Below the pieces are notes generated by a model. The model did no database searches. It was not told the DNA's origin and worked only from the letters and a program-made list of their open reading frames with translations. Position numbers and translations under genes: made by a program. A stretch of 23,049 bases of DNA from QHXN01 sp040509515 (GTDB lineage: Bacteria; Acidobacteriota; Blastocatellia; Pyrinomonadales; Pyrinomonadaceae): NCBI GenBank assembly GCA_040509515.1, contig JBEVKV010000025.1, forward strand, positions 1 to 23,049. Direction: 5' to 3'. Of this stretch, positions 16,059 through 21,822 are shown one piece after another (position 1 is the stretch's first letter; each line of letters begins with the position of its first letter).

Positions 16059-16641
16059 CCGGCTGTTTGTGGAGCAGGCGTGTGGTGTGGTCTGTGACGC
16101 TGGCGCGCGGCGGCTCGACCAGCTCGCCCGTGTTGTAACGCTGCGGACGCGCGGGCGCGGGGACGGGCGTGCTCTGCGGCGGCGGGAGGCTCGCGTTGCG
16201 GACGGGCGTGCCGAGGTAGTTGGGGATGGACGGCGGCGGCACGTACGCGGCGGCGGGCGCGGACTCCGGCCCGGCCGGCACGTTGCTCTCAAGCATGAGC
16301 GCGTAGACGAGGCGCAGCAGCCCGCCCACCGGGCACCCGACCGCCGCGAGCGCGACTATCTCGCCCGGGAGGTGGAGCAGCGCCACGCCGAAGATCGCGA
16401 GCAGCGGCACGAGGAGGAACGTGCTGAGCATCAGCATCACGCCCTGCCGGATGCCCTTCTGGCGCGGCGTGAGCGCGGCCGGCCGGGCGGGCTGCGCTTG
16501 ATGAGTCGCCTCGGGCGGACGCCAGTGGACATGGCCGCCGCTGGCGAGCAGGTCGCTCACGGCGTTGAGCGCGAAGCCGCAGGCGTTGCAGAAGCGAGCG
16601 TCGTTCGAGGTCTGTCTCTGGCCGCAGTTGGGGCAGAACAT
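16039..16641 (-). CDS. Zinc-ribbon membrane protein (paralog 2)
   Basis: A 200-residue protein. The N-terminal zinc ribbon CPNCG...FCNACG places Cys3, Cys6, Cys18 and Cys21 as metal ligands. Two hydrophobic helices follow at about 66-88 and 93-116, then a long Pro/Ala-rich tail, and a C-terminal motif ASVTDHTTRLL (180-190). It is a clear paralog of the gene just upstream, sharing FCPxCGQ, FCxxCGF, the two helices ending RLxYALxxE, and the C-terminal motif. The ATG has GAGGAG (16648-16653) six bases upstream; a longer frame continuing to 17205 is a shadow of the upstream paralog. The gap between the paralogs is 26 bases, and it overlaps the methyltransferase gene. Function unknown; a membrane-tethered sensor or adaptor is possible. 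Confidence 0.82.
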   Translation of the reverse strand: MFCPNCGQRQTSNDARFCNACGFALNAVSDLLASGGHVHWRPPEATHQAQPARPAALTPRQKGIRQGVMLMLSTFLLVPLLAIFGVALLHLPGEIVALAAVGCPVGGLLRLVYALMLESNVPAGPESAPAAAYVPPPSIPNYLGTPVRNASLPPPQSTPVPAPARPQRYNTGELVEPPRASVTDHTTRLLHKQPDEPPQS

Positions 16642-16667
16642 CTCTGGCTCCTCGGTCGCGCGACCGT

Positions 16668-17219
16668 TTATCGCGCGGAGTCGTCGCGCTCCCTGTCGAG
16701 CAGCCGCGTTGTGCCCTCGGTCACGCTCGGCCTGTAGGCGAGGTCGGCGGTCTCGGGGCGCTGCGGCGGCGCGTAGCCGCGCGCGGGCATCGTCTGCTGC
16801 GGGGGCAGCGCCGAAGGCACGCGCGGAGGCGCGAACTGCTGTGGGGCGACGTAGGTCTGCTGTCGCTGGAGACTCTTCCGGTAAGGGCCGTCCTCGAAGA
16901 TGAGCGCGTAGAGCAGGCGGAACAGCCCCGCCAGAAAGACGAGCACGCCGAGGATGGCCAGCTCGTCCGGCGTGCCTATCAGTTCGCTGATGATCGCCAG
17001 CGCGGGCGCGAGAAACATCCCCGACAGCATCAGCTTGCCGCCGAGGCGCGCGCCCTTCCTCCTCGGGGTGTCGGGCACGGGCACGGCCTCGAACGCCAGC
17101 TCGGGCGCGGCGCCGCCCGTGGCGAGCAGGTTCGAGACGGCCGCGAGCTGGAAGCCGCACCGCGAGCAGAAGCGCGCGGCGTCGGACAACTGCTGCTGCC
17201 CGCACTGTGGACAGAACAT
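16668..17219 (-). CDS. Zinc-ribbon membrane protein (paralog 1)
   Basis: A 183-residue protein with an N-terminal zinc ribbon (Cys3, Cys6, Cys18, Cys21), two hydrophobic helices at about 61-81 and 86-107, a Pro/Gln-rich linker and a C-terminal motif PSVTEGTTRLLDRE (164-177). It is a tandem duplicate of the next gene; the ends are conserved while the linker has diverged. The ATG at 17219 has GGAGGG farther upstream and AAGGA close by as possible binding sites. A candidate promoter (17274-17302) and a leader hairpin (17237-17267) precede it, so it is likely the first gene of a unit with paralog 2 and the methyltransferase. Function unknown. Confidence 0.82.
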   Translation of the reverse strand: MFCPQCGQQQLSDAARFCSRCGFQLAAVSNLLATGGAAPELAFEAVPVPDTPRRKGARLGGKLMLSGMFLAPALAIISELIGTPDELAILGVLVFLAGLFRLLYALIFEDGPYRKSLQRQQTYVAPQQFAPPRVPSALPPQQTMPARGYAPPQRPETADLAYRPSVTEGTTRLLDRERDDSAR

Positions 17220-17236
17220 CTTTCCTTCGACCCTCC

Positions 17237-17267
17237 GACAGCGGGATGAGGTAAAGCCTCGGCTGTC
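17237..17267 (-). promoter_or_regulatory. Leader hairpin upstream of the zinc-ribbon pair
   Basis: GACAGC (17237-17242) pairs with GCTGTC (17262-17267), and GAGG/CCTC pair inside. On the minus strand the hairpin would begin at the expected transcription start of the promoter at 17274-17302 and end directly before GGAGGG. It may stabilise the 5' end or modulate translation. Confidence 0.35.
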
Positions 17268-17273
17268 TCTACG

Positions 17274-17302
17274 ACTATCCCATGCGCGAAGTTCGCGCGC
17301 AA
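17274..17302 (-). promoter_or_regulatory. Candidate sigma70-type promoter of the zinc-ribbon/MidA unit
   Basis: Minus strand: TTGCGC (17297-17302), 17-base spacer, GATAGT (17274-17279), in the 100-base gap after the DinB-like gene. The -35 is identical to that of the candidate at 4384-4413. Confidence 0.45.
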
Positions 17303-17319
17303 CCGCCGCCCCGCGCGCC

Positions 17320-17799
17320 TCAGACGCGAGGCAGCCGCGCGTCGGAGAAGAGGCGGAAGGTCGCGTAGGCGCGACCCTGATGGTGGGAGGCGCGCGCCAG
17401 CGTCTCGGAGGCGAGCGAGAAGAGCGTCCGCATACCCGTCGGCGCGGCTATCTCCTTCGAGAGGTCTTCGTCCGAGCGCAGGAACTCGAAGGCGCGCAGA
17501 CGCGTCGCCTCCGCCTCTTCGAGATAGCGCGCCACGTCTTCGGGCGCGGGAAGCTGTTCGGGCAGAGTCCACTCGAAAGGATCGTCCCAGAGGTTGACGG
17601 TGATGCCGCCGAAGGTCTGCTCGACGGCGGCGGCCGAGCGCAGGAGGTGTTCGCCGCAGGAGTAGACGGGGAAGGTGCGCGCGCCCGTCTCGCGCGCCGG
17701 CTGCCAGTAGAGCCGCTCGGGCTCAAGCGCACGCGCGAGCAGGAGCGACCGGCCGTGCAGCGCCGCGAACTGCTCGCCGAGGCCGCGGACGATTCTCAA
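17320..17799 (-). CDS. DinB-like four-helix protein
   Basis: A 159-residue helical protein that fits the DinB/YfiT-like metalloenzyme superfamily. His51 (SCGEHLLRSAA) and the pair His139-His140 (ASHHQGRAYATF) are likely metal ligands, and HHQGR is the typical C-terminal HHxGQ-like motif. Members include thiol-dependent S-transferases and proteins of unknown role; no substrate can be named here. The only usable start is a TTG at 17797-17799, with no clear SD, 37 bases after the upstream lipoprotein stop. The frame stays open farther upstream into that gene but holds no start codon. Expression may be by coupling or read-through from the lipoprotein gene. Confidence 0.75.
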   Translation of the reverse strand: MRIVRGLGEQFAALHGRSLLLARALEPERLYWQPARETGARTFPVYSCGEHLLRSAAAVEQTFGGITVNLWDDPFEWTLPEQLPAPEDVARYLEEAEATRLRAFEFLRSDEDLSKEIAAPTGMRTLFSLASETLARASHHQGRAYATFRLFSDARLPRV

Positions 17800-17836
17800 C
17801 CCCGCGGCGGAACCGCCCGCGCCCCCGCCAGCCGTG

Positions 17837-18193
17837 TTAGTTAGACTTGACGCGACGGTCTTCCTCCCTCAAGGCCGTGCCGAGGTTGCGACCCCTGAAG
17901 GTCGCGCCCGAGTAGACGCGCCCCTTGACGCCGACGCGCGAGCCCTTCGAGGGCGTGCCGCGCTGCGTGAGAACCCAGATTTTCCCCGTCCCGTCGTCAA
18001 GCTCGTAGGCTCCGCCGACGAGGGGCACGCCGTAGCTGTCCGTCACGCGGCCGACGATGCCGACCTCCTTGTCCATGTAGCGGTCGGGGTCGGCCGTGAT
18101 CTTCCCGATGTTGGTCTGGCTCGGGCAGGCCGCGAGGCCCAGAACGGCCGCCAGCAGCGCGGGCAGTAGAATCAGTTTGCGACGTGAAAGCAT
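17837..18193 (-). CDS. Small OB-fold-like lipoprotein
   Basis: A 118-residue protein with a lipoprotein signal peptide whose lipobox LAAC ends at Cys23. The mature part (about 95 residues) looks like a small OB-fold beta barrel, from strands such as KEVGIVGRVTDS, YELDDGTGKIWVLT and SRVGVKGRV, similar to tRNA-anti-like or DUF4920-like domains of envelope proteins. Ligand unknown. The ATG at 18193 is chosen over one at 18199 because GAGGAG (18200-18205) is then six bases away; it would touch the upstream ATG. It is transcribed divergently from the SnoaL-like gene, with a possible -10 (TATGAT) at 18251-18256. Confidence 0.82.
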   Translation of the reverse strand: MLSRRKLILLPALLAAVLGLAACPSQTNIGKITADPDRYMDKEVGIVGRVTDSYGVPLVGGAYELDDGTGKIWVLTQRGTPSKGSRVGVKGRVYSGATFRGRNLGTALREEDRRVKSN

Positions 18194-18199
18194 GTGCAT

Positions 18200-18205
18200 C
18201 TCCTC
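18200..18205 (-). promoter_or_regulatory. Shine-Dalgarno deciding the lipoprotein start
   Basis: GAGGAG on the minus strand directly abuts the ATG at 18199 and lies six bases from the ATG at 18193, which selects the latter. Confidence 0.7.
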
Positions 18206-18250
18206 AGTGACTTTGCTTATAAGGCTTGTATGCCGGGAGAGCGAGTTGAA

Positions 18251-18256
18251 ATCATA
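18251..18256 (-). promoter_or_regulatory. Candidate -10 box of the lipoprotein gene
   Basis: TATGAT on the minus strand is about 57 bases upstream of the start. No good -35 is visible. The rest of the 263-base divergent spacer (18194-18456) shows only a short CCGAG/CTCGG hairpin at 18394-18409. Confidence 0.25.
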
Positions 18257-18456
18257 GCACGGCGAACCCGCGCACCCGTAAGTGACGCCGCGCCGGGGAC
18301 GGGCGTTAACAGCGCGCCCCGCGTTTCGGGCGGAAGGGGTGTTCAGCGGAGCCGGCTTGGTGTATAAACCTCCGGTCGGCTTTCTGCTTCACCCCGAGAC
18401 GCACCTCGGCCGTTGCTCTGGTTCACTTCGTCCCGCAGGGAATAACGGAGAGAGTT

Positions 18457-18969
18457 TTGACGCCACGTTTGATTGCCCTCGCGGCGCTGGCGGTTGCTTG
18501 TCTTTCGCAGCCGCGCGCCCACGCACAGGAGCGACTGATGAACGAACTCCGCACGCCCCGCCGCGTGGTCGAGAGCGTCCTGCGCCTTGAGCGCGAGACG
18601 ATGGACGCCATCCGCGGCAAGGACGCGAAGGCGCTCGAACGCGTGCTCGCCGCCGACTTCGTCTACCGCACGCCGGGCGCGGAACTGAGCCGCGCCGAGT
18701 TTCTACGCAACGTCACACAGCTTCCCGGCCGCATCCTCTCGGTCGCGGGCGAAGGCTTGCGCGTGAGCGTCTACGGCGACACGGCCGTCCTCACCGGCGT
18801 CCAGCGCGCGCGCGTCCGCACGGACGACGGCGCGGAGCACGCGAGCACGGTCGCCTTCACGGACATCTTCGTCAAAGAGCGCGGGCGCTGGCGGCTCTCG
18901 CTCGCCTACGGCGTCGAGCTTCCCGAAAGGGCGACTGAAAAAGAGTCAGCGCCGGAGGGCCGCCCATGA
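18457..18969 (+). CDS. Exported SnoaL/DUF4440-like (NTF2 fold) protein
   Basis: A 170-residue protein with a signal peptide (about 1-23, ending RAHAQ). The body fits the NTF2-like/DUF4440 fold: a long first helix (ESVLRLERETMDAIRGKD), then ALERVLAADFVYRTPGAELSRAEFL, then strands ending in TDIFVKERGRWRLSLAYG. This fold is used for ligand binding or simple catalysis, and no specific role can be given. The start is a TTG with GGAG (18447-18450) six bases upstream. The next in-frame ATG would lose the signal peptide, so the TTG is preferred. Its stop overlaps the M1 peptidase start as ATGA, so the two are translationally coupled. Confidence 0.83.
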   Translation: MTPRLIALAALAVACLSQPRAHAQERLMNELRTPRRVVESVLRLERETMDAIRGKDAKALERVLAADFVYRTPGAELSRAEFLRNVTQLPGRILSVAGEGLRVSVYGDTAVLTGVQRARVRTDDGAEHASTVAFTDIFVKERGRWRLSLAYGVELPERATEKESAPEGRP

Positions 18970-20582
18970 GAACGCGGCTCAAGTCGGCGGCGCGTCTGCT
19001 CGGCGCGACGGCGCTGCTGCTATGCCTATTCGAGCACGCGCAGGCGCGCGACGACTACCCGCGCCGGCCCGAGCTTGACGCGCTTGAGTACGACATCCGC
19101 CTCGCCGTCGGCGCGGAGCGCGACGAGATAAGCGCCGAGACCGAGATCGTCTTCGCCGTCAGGGGCGCGGGCGTCCGTCAGGTCACGCTCGACTTCGTGG
19201 GGCTGACCGTGGACGCCGTGACCGAGAACGGCCGGCCCGCGAAATACGAAAGGCGCGACGGCCGCCTCGTCGTCACCCTCAACAACCTCTACACGCAAAA
19301 CGCCACCGTCAGCATCGCGGTCAAATACCACGGCGCGCCGGCCGACGGGCTCTTCTTCAAGCGGAACAAGTTCGGCGACCGCACGGTCTTCGCCGACAAC
19401 TGGCCCAACCGCGCGCACCACTGGTTCCCTTCCGTCGACCACCCGTACGACAAGGCCAAAGTCGAGTTCTTCGTCACCGCGCCCGCGCGCTACGACGTGG
19501 TCGCCAACGGCCGCCTGATCGAGACGACGGCCCGGCCCGACGGAATGCGGCTCACGCACTGGCGCGAGGACGTGCCCGTCCCCGTCTACTGCATGGTCTT
19601 CGGCGCGACGGAGTTCTCCGTCATCGACGCGGGCGCGTGGAACGGCACGCGCGTCCTGCACTACCTCTACCCGAAAGACCGCGAGCGCGGGCTCGTCGAC
19701 CACGGCCGCGCGCTCCGCATGCTTGAGTTCTACACCAACCTCGTCGGGCCATACCCCTACGAAAAGCTCGCGCTCGTCCAGTCCTCGACGCGCTTCGGCG
19801 GGATGGAGAACGCCTCCGCCATCTTCTTCGACGAGACTTCTTACGACGGCTCGGGCGGTCTCGAAGGCACCGTCGCGCACGAGATAGCGCACCAGTGGTT
19901 CGGCGACTCGGTGACCGAGTCCGACTGGCACCACCTCTGGCTGAGCGAGGGCTTCGCCTCGTACTTCGGCGCGGTCTTCTTCGAGCGCGCCGACGGCCGC
20001 GACAAGTTCGTGCGGCTGATGCTGGCGGAGAAGGAGCGTTACATCAGCGACGCGGCGGCGGTCGCGCGCCCGATCCACGACCCCGAGGCCAAAGACCTCT
20101 TCAGCCTGCTCAACCGGAACAACTATCAGAAGGGCGCGTGGGTTCTGCACATGCTGCGCCGCGTCGTCGGCGACGAGAAGTTTTTCGCCGGCGTCGCGGA
20201 CTACTACCGCACCTACCGCGACTCGAACGCGCTCACGGAAGACTTCCGCCGCGTGATGGAGCGGCACGCGGGGCGGTCGCTCGAATGGTTCTTCCGCCAG
20301 TGGATTTACGAGCCGGGCTTCCCCGTCTACGACGCTGCATGGAGTTGGGACGAGCCGTCGAAGCGCCTGCGCCTGCGCGTCCGGCAGACGCAGGCGGGCG
20401 CGCCCTTCCGCGTGCCGCTCGACGTGGAGTTCCGCGACGCCGGCGCCGCCCCGCGCCGCGAGACAATCGAGGTGAGCGGGCGCGAACAGTCATTCGATTT
20501 CAAACTCGAACGCCGGCCGGCGGCCGTCGCGCTCGACCCCGAAGAGTGGGTTTTGAAGACTCTGACGCTGCGCGAGGAGTGA
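18966..20582 (+). CDS. Exported M1-family zinc aminopeptidase
   Basis: A 538-residue metallopeptidase that removes N-terminal residues from peptides, probably in the periplasm or outside. It has a signal peptide (about 1-27, ending HAQA), an M1-type beta-rich N-terminal domain (30-235), and a thermolysin-like catalytic domain. The exopeptidase motif is GGMENAS (278-284), in place of GAMEN. The zinc site is HEIAHQWFGD with His305 and His309, plus Glu328 in WLSEGFASYF. Tyr387 in NNYQKGA is the likely transition-state Tyr. The C-terminal beta domain (about 445-538) is short, as in the compact bacterial M1 proteins, and the large helical C-terminal domain is absent. The ATG overlaps the upstream stop by ATGA. 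Confidence 0.93.
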   Translation: MRTRLKSAARLLGATALLLCLFEHAQARDDYPRRPELDALEYDIRLAVGAERDEISAETEIVFAVRGAGVRQVTLDFVGLTVDAVTENGRPAKYERRDGRLVVTLNNLYTQNATVSIAVKYHGAPADGLFFKRNKFGDRTVFADNWPNRAHHWFPSVDHPYDKAKVEFFVTAPARYDVVANGRLIETTARPDGMRLTHWREDVPVPVYCMVFGATEFSVIDAGAWNGTRVLHYLYPKDRERGLVDHGRALRMLEFYTNLVGPYPYEKLALVQSSTRFGGMENASAIFFDETSYDGSGGLEGTVAHEIAHQWFGDSVTESDWHHLWLSEGFASYFGAVFFERADGRDKFVRLMLAEKERYISDAAAVARPIHDPEAKDLFSLLNRNNYQKGAWVLHMLRRVVGDEKFFAGVADYYRTYRDSNALTEDFRRVMERHAGRSLEWFFRQWIYEPGFPVYDAAWSWDEPSKRLRLRVRQTQAGAPFRVPLDVEFRDAGAAPRRETIEVSGREQSFDFKLERRPAAVALDPEEWVLKTLTLREE

Positions 20583-20624
20583 GCGAGACTCCCCCCCGCG
20601 CGCCGAACGACCCGAGAAGTCCCT

Positions 20625-20684
20625 ATGAACACCCGCAAGACGGTCTTACAGGGCTACCAGTGGCCCGCCGACCTCAAACCTTGA
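20625..20684 (+). CDS. Possible 19-residue peptide ORF before the asparaginase gene
   Basis: An ATG at 20625 opens MNTRKTVLQGYQWPADLKP and ends at a TGA (20682-20684) that overlaps the first A of the AAGGAG used by the next gene. A weak GAGAAG lies about seven bases upstream of the ATG. A ribosome finishing it would sit on the next gene's binding site, which suggests coupling. It could equally be chance in a 113-base spacer. Confidence 0.3.
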   Translation: MNTRKTVLQGYQWPADLKP

Positions 20685-20695
20685 AGGAGAAACCG

Positions 20696-21811
20696 ATGGG
20701 CACGAAGGTGAGAAGGCGCGACTTTCTACGCGCGGGCGCGGCGGCCGGGCTGGTCGCCGCGTCGGCGAAGGCCGCGGGGGCGGGCGCGCCCGCCGTCCAC
20801 ATTCAGGGGGTGAGGCCCGCGGTCGTCGCCTCCGCCAACGGCAACGAGTTCAAGAACGGCGGTGACGAGACGTGCGTGCAGCGCGCCTTCCGCCTGATGA
20901 CCTCGGGCGCGGACGTGCTCGACGCGTGCATCGCGGGCGTCAACATCGTCGAGCTTGACCCGCTGGACGACAGCGTCGGCTACGGCGGGCTGCCGAACGC
21001 GGACGGCGTCGTCCAGCTCGACTCCTCCGTCATGCACGGCCCGAAAAAGCGCGCCGGCGCGGTCGCCTCACTCGAAGGTGTGCGCACGCCCTCGCTCGTC
21101 GCCCGGGCCGTCATGGAGACGACCGACCACCACCTGCTCGTCGGCCACGGCGCGCGCGACTTCGCGCGCAACATGGGCTTTAAGATTGAGGACGACCTGA
21201 ACACCGAGCACTCGCGCAAGCTGTGGCTCGAGTGGAAGCGCCGGACTGACCCTTCGCACTACCTCGACCCGGCGAAGCGCGCCGAGGTCTGGCGGCGCGA
21301 GGGGCTGAAGATGGTCGCCGAGGGGCTCGTCCGCGAGGAGCACTTCTACGGCACGATCAACTGCGACGCGGTCAACTCGAAGGGCGAGGTCTGCGGCGTG
21401 ACGACGACCTCGGGGCTCGCGTGGAAGATACCGGGGCGCGTGGGCGACTCGCCCATCCTGGGCGCGGGGCTCTACGTCGACGGCGCGGTCGGCGCGGCCG
21501 GCTCGACGGGTCGCGGCGAGGCGAACCTCTTCAACCTCTGCTCGTTCCTCATCGTCGAGGAGATGCGGCGGGGCAAGCACCCGAAGGACGCGGGGCTGGA
21601 GGCGCTCCGGCGCATCCGCGCCAACACCGTCGAGAAGCGTCTGCTCAACAAGGAGGGAAACCCGTCCTTCGGCATCCAGTTCTACGTCCTCAACGCGCGC
21701 GGCGAGCACGCCGGCGTCACCATGTACGAGGGCGCGAAGTATGCCGTCTGCACCGACGCCGGCCCCCAGACTATCAACTGCGAGCCGCTGCTGCCGCGCC
21801 CGCGCCCCTAG
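20696..21811 (+). CDS. Tat-exported N4-(beta-N-acetylglucosaminyl)-L-asparaginase family Ntn hydrolase
   Basis: A 371-residue protein of the aspartylglucosaminidase/plant-type asparaginase family (T2). These proenzymes cleave themselves before a Thr that becomes the N-terminal nucleophile and then hydrolyse the GlcNAc-Asn bond or related amides. The N-terminus RRRDFLRAGAAAG (6-18) is a twin-arginine signal. Conserved stretches are VGYGGLPNADG (94-104), HGARDFARNMGF, the cleavage region FYGTINCDAV with Thr220 as likely nucleophile, TTTSGLAWKIPGRVGDSPIL (236-255), and STGRGE (270-275). The usual Asp before the Thr is Gly here. The start is fixed by AAGGAG at 20684-20689, six bases upstream; a longer frame reaching back to 19895 is a shadow of the M1 gene. 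The FG-GAP gene begins 11 bases downstream, so the two are probably co-transcribed. Confidence 0.9.
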   Translation: MGTKVRRRDFLRAGAAAGLVAASAKAAGAGAPAVHIQGVRPAVVASANGNEFKNGGDETCVQRAFRLMTSGADVLDACIAGVNIVELDPLDDSVGYGGLPNADGVVQLDSSVMHGPKKRAGAVASLEGVRTPSLVARAVMETTDHHLLVGHGARDFARNMGFKIEDDLNTEHSRKLWLEWKRRTDPSHYLDPAKRAEVWRREGLKMVAEGLVREEHFYGTINCDAVNSKGEVCGVTTTSGLAWKIPGRVGDSPILGAGLYVDGAVGAAGSTGRGEANLFNLCSFLIVEEMRRGKHPKDAGLEALRRIRANTVEKRLLNKEGNPSFGIQFYVLNARGEHAGVTMYEGAKYAVCTDAGPQTINCEPLLPRPRP

Positions 21812-21822
21812 AGGTCAGGAAG

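Noticed and set aside
16059..16292. 78-residue N-terminal extension of the MidA-family protein
   Set aside because: Arg/Pro/Ser-rich shadow of the zinc-ribbon gene; family similarity begins after MSRRRVSDEP.
16642..17205. Extension of zinc-ribbon paralog 2 upstream to 17205
   Set aside because: The extra part is an Arg/Ala-rich shadow of paralog 1; the internal ATG has GAGGAG six bases away and starts the Cys4 ribbon.
19026..20267. 413-codon minus-strand frame opposite the M1 peptidase gene
   Set aside because: Antisense shadow; the M1 zinc motif proves the plus-strand reading.
19895..20695. Extension of the asparaginase frame back to 19895
   Set aside because: It overlaps the M1 peptidase gene in another frame and would bury the Tat signal and AAGGAG inside the protein.
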